From positions 248,001 to 312,000 of the forward strand of contig NZ_FTNI01000002.1 of NCBI RefSeq assembly GCF_900156315.1: a stretch of 64,000 nt of DNA, written 5' to 3'. Positions within the stretch are counted from its first letter, which is position 1. Every line of letters begins with the position of its first letter. A program made the translations under genes and the position numbers. Below are positions 55,281-62,722 of the stretch, in pieces. The notes under the pieces are model-generated. The model worked only from the letters and a program-made list of their open reading frames with translations. It had not been told where the DNA came from and did not search any database. This DNA is from Microbispora rosea. Lineage in GTDB: Bacteria > Actinomycetota > Actinomycetes > Streptosporangiales > Streptosporangiaceae.

Positions 55281-55643
55281 CGTCGCCCTTCGGTCTCCCA
55301 CGGCCGCGTTTCCGCCCCGTTTCCATACCGCTCCGATTCGTCGCCGGAGCGAAACGTCACCCATGATGCAGTCCCCGCGTCACACCGGCCAAATTCGCAC
55401 GAGCACCTTGACGGCCCATTCCTCGACGGGGCGATTCCGGTGATGGCGACCGGGGTCGAAATCCCGAGTCCGGGGTTATCGAGTTATCGGGTTTCGGCCC
55501 TGCCGATCGACGATTCGATTTCCGTCGTACAGGAGCGTTCGACCTGGTACATCGCGGCGTGTAGCCGTCGTATATCCGGCGTCCCGCGGGGGTTCCTAGC
55601 GTGGTGGGAGACCCGCCTGCCCGACCGGGGATCGAGGACGCCC
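55281..55643. other. divergent intergenic region, peptide-export operon
   Basis: 363 bp without a supported gene; an open frame starting at 55440 in phase with mauE lacks a ribosome site and membrane-protein character. It contains GTTATCG twice (55475-55481 and 55483-55489) and a set of CGT direct repeats with 11-bp period before a TAGCGT -10-like box (see the promoter entry). Confidence 0.6.
55558..55602 (+). promoter_or_regulatory. candidate SARP-dependent promoter of the peptide-export operon
   Basis: Heptamers CGTGTAG (55558), CGTATAT (55569) and CGTCCCG (55580) share CGT at an exact 11-bp period and end 10 nt before TAGCGT (55597-55602). SARP regulators bind such 11-bp-spaced repeats just upstream of the -10. 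A SARP gene lies in the same locus. The CGTGTA-to-TCCTARCGT layout recurs before the peptide gene with identical spacing. Confidence 0.45.
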
Positions 55644-56195
55644 GTGGCCTATCTCTTCGCCTTCTGCCGGCTGCTCACGGGGATCGTCTTCCTCATGTCC
55701 GCCGTGAGCAAGCTGCGCGGGCGGGCGGCGTACGAGGAGTTCACGGCGGCCACCCGCGCCCTCGTGCGGCTGCCGTCCCGGCCCGTCGCGGCGCTCGTCG
55801 TCGCCGCCGAGATCGCCGTCGCGCCGCTGCTGGCCTGGCGGCCCACCGTGCTCGCCGGCTTCTGCGTCGCGCTCGGGCTGCTCGTGGCGTTCACCGCGGC
55901 CATCGTCGTCGCCCTGCGGCGCGGCAGGCGGGTTTCCTGCCGCTGCTTCGGCGCCTCCGCCGTTCCGGTGGGGGCCGGTCATCTCGCGCGCAACGCCGTG
56001 CTCATCGTGGCGGCGGCGGCCGGGGCCGTCCAAGCGGGGGCCGGCGGTGTCCAAGCGGGGGCCGGTGCCGTCTTCGCGGGCCTCGGGCCGGCCGGGCTCG
56101 CCGCGGTCGCCCTGGCGGCCGGGGCCGTGGCGGTCCTGCTGTCCGCGATCGGCGAGATCGCCGGTCTCTTCACCAGTTCATCCCGACGGAGGTAG
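55644..56195 (+). CDS. MauE/DoxX-type redox-associated membrane protein
   Basis: 183 residues, four to five membrane helices: FCRLLTGIVFLMSAVSKLRG, VAALVVAAEIAVAPLLAW, ALGLLVAFTAAIVVAL and two more C-terminal. A cysteine pair in the loop CRCFGAS matches the MauE family, which passes electrons or oxidising equivalents for disulfide formation in exported proteins. GTG 55644 with GAGGA upstream gives a normal MauE N-terminus. First gene of a five-gene rightward unit ending in a Cys-rich peptide. Confidence 0.85.
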   Translation: MAYLFAFCRLLTGIVFLMSAVSKLRGRAAYEEFTAATRALVRLPSRPVAALVVAAEIAVAPLLAWRPTVLAGFCVALGLLVAFTAAIVVALRRGRRVSCRCFGASAVPVGAGHLARNAVLIVAAAAGAVQAGAGGVQAGAGAVFAGLGPAGLAAVALAAGAVAVLLSAIGEIAGLFTSSSRRR

Positions 56196-56201
56196 TTCTT
56201 C

Positions 56202-56744
56202 ATGCCGTTCCTGACAGCGCTCGTCCTGAGCGTCGGCGTCCTGTGCCTGGTCGATCTGGTGCTGACGGTCGGCGTGATCCGGCGGTTGCGGGCGCACGAG
56301 GAGATGCTGTCGGCGCGACCGGCGGGGTTGCCGTCCATCGTGCTCCCACCCGGGGCGGTGATCGGCGGTTTCTCCGCAACGAGCACCGACGGTGTCCACG
56401 TCTCGGACGAGACGCTGACCGAGACGGTCCTCGTCGGGGTCTTCTCGCCCGACTGCTCGGCCTGCCACGAACGCCTGCCGCAGTTCGCCGAGCACGCGCG
56501 GTCCTTCCCCGGAGGACGCGGCAACGTGCTGGCCGTGCTCGTCGGTACGGAGGAGGAGATGGCGGACGAGCGGCGGATGCTGGAGCCGGTCGCCCTGGTG
56601 CTGATCGAGGAGTACGGCACCGGCCTCACGAAGGCGTTGCAGGTGCGCGGCTTCCCCTCCCTCGCCCTGGTCGACGAGCACAGGAGGGTCGTCGCCAGCG
56701 GGACCACGCTGGAGGACCTCGACAAGATTCCCGCACACGCGTGA
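56202..56744 (+). CDS. membrane-anchored thioredoxin-like (MauD/TlpA-type) protein
   Basis: 180 residues: one N-terminal membrane helix (about 5-25) and a thioredoxin-fold domain with redox centre FSPDCSACHERLP (Cys85-Ser-Ala-Cys88), followed by VRGFPSLALVDE in place of the cis-Pro region. The active site would face outside, next to the MauE-like protein encoded 6 bp upstream. Together they form a probable disulfide-forming or -isomerising pair, as MauE/MauD do for methylamine dehydrogenase. No methylamine dehydrogenase genes are present. Confidence 0.86.
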   Translation: MPFLTALVLSVGVLCLVDLVLTVGVIRRLRAHEEMLSARPAGLPSIVLPPGAVIGGFSATSTDGVHVSDETLTETVLVGVFSPDCSACHERLPQFAEHARSFPGGRGNVLAVLVGTEEEMADERRMLEPVALVLIEEYGTGLTKALQVRGFPSLALVDEHRRVVASGTTLEDLDKIPAHA

Positions 56745-58645
56745 GGCCGCGGGTGCGGGGCTCGGCCGGAGCGCGGGCGGTGGTCACCGCTCTCGGCATG
56801 GCCTGGCGGGCGAGCCGGGGGCTGACCATCGCCTTCGCCGTCCTCAGCGCGCTCATGGCCGTCCTGCCGGTGACGATCGCCTGGTGCACCAAGTTGGTCC
56901 TCGACGAGATCGCCGGCGGCCGCCCCGGGGCCGGCGTGACGGCGGTTCTGGGCGCGGTGCTCGCTGGGTGCGGGGTGCTGACGGCGCTCGGGCCGCAGAT
57001 CGTCCAGTACGTCAAGGACGAGAGCGGGCGCAGGATCGGCCTCGTCGCACAGGACCGCCTCTTCCGGGCCACCGAGCGGTTCGTCGGCCTCGCGAGGTTC
57101 GAGGACCCCGCGTTCCACGACCGGATCCGCATGGCCCAGCAGTACGGCGGGGCGACTCCGGGCATGGTGGTCTCCGCCGCCCTGGGCGCCGCCAGGACGG
57201 CGATGACCGGTGCCGGGTTCCTCGTCTCCCTCATGACGATCAGCCCGTGGATGGCCGCCCTCGTGCTCGGCGCCGTGGTGCCGTCCCTGGCCGCTGAGCT
57301 CCGGCTGTCGCGGCGGCGGGCCGCGATGCTGTGGGGCATCGGCCCGGTCGAGCGCCGCGAGATCTTCTTCGGTGAGCTTCTCGTCAACGTCCAGGCGGCC
57401 AAGGAGCTGAGGCTCTTCGGCATCGGGGCGCACCTGCGCGGGCTCATGAACGCCCAGCGGCGGGCCGCGAACGCCGAGCGGAGCCGTACCGACCGGCGTG
57501 AGCTGGGCGTCCAGGCCGTCACCGGGACGACGGCCGCGCTCGCGGCCGGGGGCGGCCTGCTGTGGGTCCTCGTGTCCGCGGCGAACGGCACCGGTGCGAT
57601 CGGTGACGTGGCGCTGTTCGTGGCCGCCGTCGCCGGAGTCCAGGCGGCGGCCGGCGGCCTCGTCCTCGAACTCGTCACCGCGCATCAGCAGGTGCTGCTG
57701 TTCGGCCACTACCTCGCCGTCCTGGACGCCCAACCGGACCTGCCGGTCCCGGCCCGGCCCCGGCGGGCGGGCCCGCTGCGCCGGGGGATCGAGCTGAACG
57801 ACGTGTGGTTCCGCTACTCACCCGACCACCCCTGGGCCCTGCGCGGCGTCAGCCTGACCATTCCGTACGGCAGCGCGGTGGCGCTCGCCGGCAGGAACGG
57901 CGCCGGCAAGAGCACGGTGGTCAAGCTCCTGTGCCGCATGTACGACCCGGAGCGCGGCTCGATCCGCTGGGACGGGATCGACCTCAGGGAGATGGACCCG
58001 GCGGAGCTTCGCGCGCGGATCGGGGCGGTGTTCCAGGACTACATGCACTACGACATGACCGCGGCCGAGAACATCGGCCTGGGCGACCTCACCGCGATGG
58101 ACGACCGGGGGAGGATCGAGGCGGCGGCGCGGCGGGCGGGCGTGCACGACGTCGTGGGCCGTCTGCCCCGGGGGTACGACACCATGCTGTCCCGCATCTT
58201 CACCGGGCCCGTGGAGGACGGTCTCAAGGAGGACGTTCTCACCGAGGACGGCGGCGGTGACGTGGGAGTCCACCTGTCCGGCGGGCAGTGGCAGCGGCTC
58301 GCCCTCGCCCGCGCCTACCTGCGGGGCGAGAGGGATCTGCTGATCCTGGACGAGCCCAGCTCGGGCCTGGACGCCGAGGCGGAGCACGAGATCCACCGGG
58401 GTCTGCGGGAGCACCGCCGCGGCCGCACGAGCCTGCTGATCAGCCACCGGCTCGGCGCCGTGCGCGACGCGGACCACATCGTGGTCCTGGACGGCGGACA
58501 GGTCGCCGAGCAGGGCACGCACACCGGGCTGCTCGCCTGCGGCGGGATCTACGCCCACCTGTTCGCCCTGCAGGCCGAGGGATACCGGCACCGGGAGGAC
58601 CGGAACTCCGATGCTCCGCACGACCGGCTCTCGGGGGCACGATGA
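56741..58645 (+). CDS. ABC exporter (fused membrane and ATPase domains)
   Basis: 634-residue half-transporter: six helices in residues about 15-310, then the ATPase domain with Walker A LAGRNGAGKSTVV, Q-loop VFQDYMHYDMTAAENIGLGD, signature LSGGQWQRLALARAYL, Walker B LLILDEPSSGLD and H-loop LLISHRL. It should work as a homodimer. It has no C39 peptidase domain, so any leader removal must be done by another enzyme; the S26 peptidase gene overlaps its stop by 4 bp. GTG 56741 overlaps the previous stop (GTGA). Proposed cargo: the Cys-rich peptide at 59202. Confidence 0.9.
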   Translation: MRPRVRGSAGARAVVTALGMAWRASRGLTIAFAVLSALMAVLPVTIAWCTKLVLDEIAGGRPGAGVTAVLGAVLAGCGVLTALGPQIVQYVKDESGRRIGLVAQDRLFRATERFVGLARFEDPAFHDRIRMAQQYGGATPGMVVSAALGAARTAMTGAGFLVSLMTISPWMAALVLGAVVPSLAAELRLSRRRAAMLWGIGPVERREIFFGELLVNVQAAKELRLFGIGAHLRGLMNAQRRAANAERSRTDRRELGVQAVTGTTAALAAGGGLLWVLVSAANGTGAIGDVALFVAAVAGVQAAAGGLVLELVTAHQQVLLFGHYLAVLDAQPDLPVPARPRRAGPLRRGIELNDVWFRYSPDHPWALRGVSLTIPYGSAVALAGRNGAGKSTVVKLLCRMYDPERGSIRWDGIDLREMDPAELRARIGAVFQDYMHYDMTAAENIGLGDLTAMDDRGRIEAAARRAGVHDVVGRLPRGYDTMLSRIFTGPVEDGLKEDVLTEDGGGDVGVHLSGGQWQRLALARAYLRGERDLLILDEPSSGLDAEAEHEIHRGLREHRRGRTSLLISHRLGAVRDADHIVVLDGGQVAEQGTHTGLLACGGIYAHLFALQAEGYRHREDRNSDAPHDRLSGAR

Positions 58646-59097
58646 CACCCGTCCTGCTCGTCCTGCTCGCATCGGCGCTCGGCGGTGGCGCCGTGACGGC
58701 GGCCAGGCGGACGCTGCGCGTCGTCGAGGTGCACGGGGAGAGCATGGAGCCCGGTCTGCGGTCCGGTGACCGGGTCCTCGTACGCAGGCTGCGGCCGGGC
58801 CGGCCCGGCCGGTCTCGGGGACGCGTCCGGCGCGGGGACGTCGTGGTCATCTCCCGTGTGGGCCCGGGGGAGGGCTTCGCCCTCGACGGCGGCACGAATT
58901 TGGTGATCAAAAGGGCCGCGGCCGTGGCCGGGGATCCGATCCCTCCGGGATTCGAGGCGCTGGGGGAGACCCGGGTGCCACCGGGGCGGCTGCTCGTCCT
59001 CGGAGACAACCCGTCGCGCAGCACCGACTCGCGCCACTGGGGTCTCCTTCCGGATACCAGGATCACGGGTGTCGTGCTCCGGCGGTTGCACGCGTGA
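58642..59097 (+). CDS. S26-family signal peptidase
   Basis: 151 residues, shorter than housekeeping LepB. N-terminal membrane helix (about 3-20), catalytic Ser34 in VHGESMEPGL, catalytic Lys90 in NLVIKRAAAVAGD, and box E LGDNPSRSTDSRHWG, so all catalytic parts are intact. Coupled to the ABC exporter by an ATGA overlap. A dedicated signal peptidase inside an export operon suggests it cleaves the product of the peptide gene 104 bp downstream, whose leader ends in an A-x-A site. Confidence 0.92.
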   Translation: MTPVLLVLLASALGGGAVTAARRTLRVVEVHGESMEPGLRSGDRVLVRRLRPGRPGRSRGRVRRGDVVVISRVGPGEGFALDGGTNLVIKRAAAVAGDPIPPGFEALGETRVPPGRLLVLGDNPSRSTDSRHWGLLPDTRITGVVLRRLHA

Positions 59098-59103
59098 ATG
59101 AAG

Positions 59104-59162
59104 CCGATACAGGAATTCGTGTATCGGAGTGGTACGTCCGCGATCGGATCCGCTCCTAACGT
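59104..59162 (+). promoter_or_regulatory. operator and promoter-like region before peptide gene
   Basis: CCGATACA (59104-59111) and TGTATCGG (59120-59127) form a perfect 8-bp inverted repeat around a GAATTC centre. CGTGTA (59118) and TCCTAACGT (59154-59162, with TAACGT as -10) repeat the mauE promoter layout at the same spacing. The peptide gene may therefore have its own promoter under the same regulator. Confidence 0.45.
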
Positions 59163-59201
59163 CGGTCACCGAAAAGGAGTCCCTTCAAAAGGAGGAACTG
59201 A

Positions 59202-59378
59202 ATGACACGGACGATTCAGCGGCTGGCGGACCGGATGGTCGCCAGGCTGGTCCCGGCCACCCGCGCGGAGGCCGTCAACTGCTGGTACGAGTACTCGGGG
59301 ACCTGCGTCCGCCGCTACTGCTGCACCGGGTCGGGCATCCCCAGCGGCTACTGCACTCCGTGGCAGTACACCTGCTGA
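59202..59378 (+). CDS. Cys-rich secreted peptide precursor (candidate cystine-knot peptide)
   Basis: 58 residues behind an excellent ribosome site (AAAGGAGGAACTGA). Residues 1-24 form an amphipathic, basic leader (MTRTIQRLADRMVARLVPA to TRAEA) without a Sec-type hydrophobic core; A22-E23-A24 is an ideal signal-peptidase site. The predicted core, residues 25-58, holds six cysteines (27, 35, 40, 41, 51, 58) spaced C-x7-C-x4-CC-x9-C-x6-C, the C-C-CC-C-C framework of inhibitor cystine knots, plus many Tyr/Trp and no Lys. It is last in the redox/export/peptidase unit and followed by a hairpin. Cleavage site, disulfides and activity (bacteriocin or signal) are inferences. Confidence 0.85.
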   Translation: MTRTIQRLADRMVARLVPATRAEAVNCWYEYSGTCVRRYCCTGSGIPSGYCTPWQYTC

Positions 59379-59389
59379 ACGGGTACGGC

Positions 59390-59433
59390 GGAGCGCCCTG
59401 TCGCGCGAATTCCCCTCGCGTAAAGGGCGTTCC
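59390..59433. terminator. hairpin between peptide gene and convergent SARP gene
   Basis: GGAGCGCCCT (59390-59399) pairs with AGGGCGTTCC (59424-59433) with one G-T wobble; CGCG pairs again inside the loop. There is no T tract. It probably ends transcription from both sides or protects the abundant short message. Confidence 0.55.
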
Positions 59434-59449
59434 GCTCTCGCATCGCCCG

Positions 59450-61330
59450 TCAAGCGAATGCCGCCGAATTCCCGTCCGCGGGTTTTCCCGCGGCCCTGGC
59501 GACCTCCATGGCGTACAGGCGGGTGAGGTCGTTCATCCGGTATTGGTCCGGGGCTATGGACGTCATCAGGCGGAGATCGGCCAGCCTGCCGAGCGCCGCC
59601 CACGCCGTGCGCCGGTCGCATCCGAGGAGCCCCGCCGCGGTCGCCGACCCGCAGCCGGCCATGCCGCGTTCGCCGAGGCGGTGGAACAGGCCGAGCGCAC
59701 TGCCGTTCGCCTTTCCCCCGCACTGCCGCAGGACCTGGTAGTCGAGGTCGAGGGCGCTGCGCACGGAAAGGTCGCCGCAGGTCAGCAGGTCGAGCCGGTG
59801 CTCCTCGCCGGCCAGCATGTCGGCGAACGCCGCCAGCGTCCACTCCCGCCGGACCGCGAGTCGCTTGCCCGCGATCCGCAGCGCGAGCGGCAGGTTGTCG
59901 CAGAGCCGGGCCACTCTCCTCACCTGCTCGGGATCGACCCGGTCCCTGCCGCAGAGGCGGACCACCAGCGCGTACGCCGCGTCGTCCGTCAGGGGAGCGA
60001 GAGGCAGGTGGTCGACGTCGTCGAGCGCCGCGAGCACCGTCCTGCTGGTGATGACGAACCGGCAGCCGGGACATGCGCCGACCAGCGGGCGCACCTGCCC
60101 CTCGTCGGTCACGTTGTCGAGGAGGACGAGCACGCGCCTGCCGGCCGTGGCGTTCGCGAGCTGGAGCACCGCGTCGTCGAGATCGGCGGCGATCTCACCG
60201 TCCGTCAGTCCCAGCAGTCCCAGCAGCCGGGCGAGCGTCTCGTACGCACCGGGCCGGGGAAAGGGCCGCAGATCGACGTGGAACACGCCGCCCGGGAAAT
60301 CCGGCGCCGCCGTCCGGACGGCGTGCAGGGCCAGGGCCGACTTGCCCACCCCCGCCGCGCCGTGCACGGCGACGGGCCGCGGATGTCCGGCGGTGATCGC
60401 GGCCACGAGCTGGTTCAGCTCCGGATCCCGGCCCAGGAGACTCGCGAGACCTCCGGAAGCCGCGACCGGCGCCGGTTTCGGCCCCGTTTGCTGCCCCGTT
60501 CTCGGCGGGGGCACCGGGTGGGACGGGTCGCGGGCGGCGAGCGGGGATACCGCCCGGAGCGCGGGATCCCGGTTGAGCATGCTCCGGTGCAGCTCGGCCA
60601 GCTCGGGCCCGGGTTCGACACCCAGCTCCTCCGCCAGGAACGTACGCGCCTGCCCGTAGGCGGACAGCGCGGCCGCGGAGTCGCCGGTGCGATACAACGC
60701 GAGCATGAGGCTGCCCCACAGCCGCTCCCTCGTCGGATGGGCAGCCACCGTCTCGCGAAGCTCCGGCACCGCGTCGGCGTGCTCGCCCAGCATGAGGCGG
60801 GCCTCGGCCTGCGCCTCCAGCGCCAGGCAGCGCTGCTCGGCGAGCGCGTCCAGGCGCGGGCCGAGCGCCGCCGACCTGGGCACGTCCTCGGCCGGCGCGC
60901 CGCGCCACCGGGTGAGGGCCGCCGTCAGGTGCCGCAGCGCCGTCTCCGGCCGCCCGGCCGACAGCGCCTGCCTGCCCTGACGCAGGGCACCGGCGAACTC
61001 GTTCACGTCGAGTTCGCCGGCGTGCACGGTGAGGACGTAGCCGGGCGGCCGGGCCGCCAGCCGCTCGCCTTCGCCGAGCGTGCCCCGCAGCCGGTTGATG
61101 TAGGTGCGGACGTTGGCGACGGCGGAGCGGGGCGGCTCCTCGTCCCACACGGCCATGACCAGCCGGTCGATCGACACGACCCGGTTGGGTTCGAGCAGCA
61201 GCGCGGTCAGCAGGGCGCGCTGTTTGGGTGAGCCGAGCGGGATGGGCCTGCCGTTCCTCCTGACCTCGACCGGGCCCAGCAACCCGAACCGAAGCGTCGA
61301 TCCGCCCTCCGGAGCGGATGATCGGTGCAC
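59450..61330 (-). CDS. AfsR/SARP-family regulator with NB-ARC domain
   Basis: 626 residues. N-terminal OmpR-type winged helix (about 12-90, FGLLGPVEVRRNGRPIPLGS), BTAD domain (about 95-240), then an NB-ARC ATPase with Walker A HGAAGVGKSAL and LVLLDNVTDEGQVRPL, and a winged-helix end. No TPR sensor domain follows, so it is shorter than AfsR. SARPs activate pathway-specific promoters by binding 11-bp direct repeats near the -10; such repeats lie before the MauE-like gene. GTG 61330 with GGAGG 8 nt upstream. It is convergent with the peptide gene and is the probable local activator. Confidence 0.88.
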   Translation of the reverse strand: MHRSSAPEGGSTLRFGLLGPVEVRRNGRPIPLGSPKQRALLTALLLEPNRVVSIDRLVMAVWDEEPPRSAVANVRTYINRLRGTLGEGERLAARPPGYVLTVHAGELDVNEFAGALRQGRQALSAGRPETALRHLTAALTRWRGAPAEDVPRSAALGPRLDALAEQRCLALEAQAEARLMLGEHADAVPELRETVAAHPTRERLWGSLMLALYRTGDSAAALSAYGQARTFLAEELGVEPGPELAELHRSMLNRDPALRAVSPLAARDPSHPVPPPRTGQQTGPKPAPVAASGGLASLLGRDPELNQLVAAITAGHPRPVAVHGAAGVGKSALALHAVRTAAPDFPGGVFHVDLRPFPRPGAYETLARLLGLLGLTDGEIAADLDDAVLQLANATAGRRVLVLLDNVTDEGQVRPLVGACPGCRFVITSRTVLAALDDVDHLPLAPLTDDAAYALVVRLCGRDRVDPEQVRRVARLCDNLPLALRIAGKRLAVRREWTLAAFADMLAGEEHRLDLLTCGDLSVRSALDLDYQVLRQCGGKANGSALGLFHRLGERGMAGCGSATAAGLLGCDRRTAWAALGRLADLRLMTSIAPDQYRMNDLTRLYAMEVARAAGKPADGNSAAFA

Positions 61331-61492
61331 GAGGGGACCTCCATAGGCGTCTCGCGAGGAGCGTCTGAGAGAACCCCACGAAGATCCCGGCCCGCCGGGA
61401 ACCCGCACAAGCCCGGCGAGTGTCCGGAACAGTTCCGGACCGGGCCCACCGTACGGTGATTAGGGGGCAACCAGGCGGGAACCGACTACCGC

Positions 61493-62146
61493 ATGACGGG
61501 TACGGGCGACGGGGACCTGTCCGACCGCGTTCTCCAGGTGGCGACCCGCCTGTTCGCCGGGCTGGGTTATGACGGCACGGACATGCGGCAGATCGCCGAC
61601 GCCGCGGGCACGGACGTGGCCTTCGTGAGGCGGCAGTTCGGCGACAAGCGGGAGATCTACCTCGAGGTCATGGACCGCATGAACAGCGCGCACAACGCCG
61701 TCCTGGAGAAAGGGATCAAGGACATCGTCGGCGCCTCGCCCGATCAGAAGATCGTCGCCCTGCACCGGCTCCTCGACCGATACATCGACTTCTGCTGTCA
61801 CCAGCCGGAGTATCCGGCGCTCTACACCCACAGGTGGCTCGCCGACGCCACCGACATCCCCGAGCTGGAGCCGATGTACGCCGCGCCGGCGGCGCAGTTC
61901 GTGATCGACACCATCGCCCCGCTGGTGACCACCCCGGACGTGGACGTGGATTACACGATCAACGCGGTGATCTGGTGCGTGCACAGCTTCGTGCAGAGCG
62001 GCGTGTACGACCGGTCGGGCCGGCGCTACGACCACGACCACTCCGGCGCGCTGTGGCGCTTCCGCACCTACCTGCACCAGATGGTCCACCGTACGCTCCG
62101 CCTGCCTGGAGAGCCCCCACCGGTGGAGCGTCTCTCTCGCAGGTGA
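61493..62146 (+). CDS. TetR-family transcriptional regulator
   Basis: 217 residues. N-terminal HTH (about 10-56: RVLQVATRLFAGLGYDGTDM and AAGTDVAFVRRQFGDKREIY), then a helical ligand-binding domain with Cys-Cys (DFCCHQPEYP). Divergent from the SARP gene; the 162-bp gap contains ACCGTACGGT, a short palindrome near 61449. Target genes are unknown: it may control itself, or the divergent SARP and so the peptide locus. Confidence 0.9.
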   Translation: MTGTGDGDLSDRVLQVATRLFAGLGYDGTDMRQIADAAGTDVAFVRRQFGDKREIYLEVMDRMNSAHNAVLEKGIKDIVGASPDQKIVALHRLLDRYIDFCCHQPEYPALYTHRWLADATDIPELEPMYAAPAAQFVIDTIAPLVTTPDVDVDYTINAVIWCVHSFVQSGVYDRSGRRYDHDHSGALWRFRTYLHQMVHRTLRLPGEPPPVERLSRR

Positions 62147-62185
62147 GGCGGAGATCGTCTCCTACGCATGACCGTCGGCTTCTGT

Positions 62186-62239
62186 TGACGATGTTCCGCC
62201 TCCTGGTCTAACTTCGTCTCTGCAAGGGACGAAGTTAGC
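62186..62239 (+). promoter_or_regulatory. promoter with operator overlapping the -10
   Basis: TTGACG (62186-62191) and TAACTT (62210-62215, 18-nt spacer) form a promoter for the HTH gene at 62305. CTAACTTCGTC (62209-62219) and GACGAAGTTAG (62229-62239) form a perfect 11-bp inverted repeat with a 9-nt centre that covers the -10, so a bound repressor would block transcription. Confidence 0.6.
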
Positions 62240-62304
62240 TCGTCGTGATGGCATGGTAGTAATGAGATCCGCGGAGGAGGCCATACAGACAGAGTTGGTG
62301 CACC

Positions 62305-62682
62305 ATGACCAAGCGCTACCTCGGCGTCGTCGGCATCGGCGAGGCGCTGGGCGTGAGCCGGCACGCGGTGCACAAGTGGCGCTCCCGCTATCCCGGCGGT
62401 TCGGAGCGCCCGTTCCCGGAGCCCGACGTCGAGGTCGACGGAACTCCCGGCTGGCGGCCTGACCGCCTGGCGGAGATCATCGAGTGGCGCAACGGCCTGC
62501 CGGGCCGTGGCGCGGGCGGCGGACGTCCTACCGCCGCGCGACAGGAATACCTGAAGGAAGCGTCGGCGCGAGGCATGGACCGGGACGAGGCGCTGCGCGC
62601 GCTCGTCACGTTGTCCGAGGACTTCCCCGAGATGACCGAGCCGGAAATCTGCGCCTGGCTCATCGGGCACTGGCGGAGGTAG
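62305..62682 (+). CDS. small helix-turn-helix DNA-binding protein
   Basis: 125 residues. The N-terminal MerR/XRE-like HTH (GVVGIGEALGVSRHAVHKWR) is followed by PGWRPDRLAEIIEWRNGLPG, a layout of phage-type and accessory DNA-binding proteins. The C-terminal half (about 75-125) is acidic and helical, with no known motif. The ribosome site before the ATG is weak. A perfect 31-bp operator in its promoter suggests autoregulation. Function unknown. Confidence 0.75.
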   Translation: MTKRYLGVVGIGEALGVSRHAVHKWRSRYPGGSERPFPEPDVEVDGTPGWRPDRLAEIIEWRNGLPGRGAGGGRPTAARQEYLKEASARGMDRDEALRALVTLSEDFPEMTEPEICAWLIGHWRR

Positions 62683-62722
62683 CACTTCCCCCCGATCAAT
62701 CCCATCACGAAGGCGATGACGC

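Noticed and set aside
55440-55643. N-terminal extension of the MauE-like gene
   Set aside because: No ribosome site at 55440 and the translation has no homologous character; GTG 55644 with GAGGA upstream starts exactly at the first membrane helix, and promoter-like repeats lie in the extension.
59098-59205. 35-codon ORF that starts right after the signal-peptidase stop and ends in an ATGA overlap with the peptide gene
   Set aside because: No ribosome site of its own, many A/T-ending codons (ATA, AAA, TCA) unlike the neighbours, and the stretch is better explained by the palindrome, -10-like box and ribosome site of the peptide gene.
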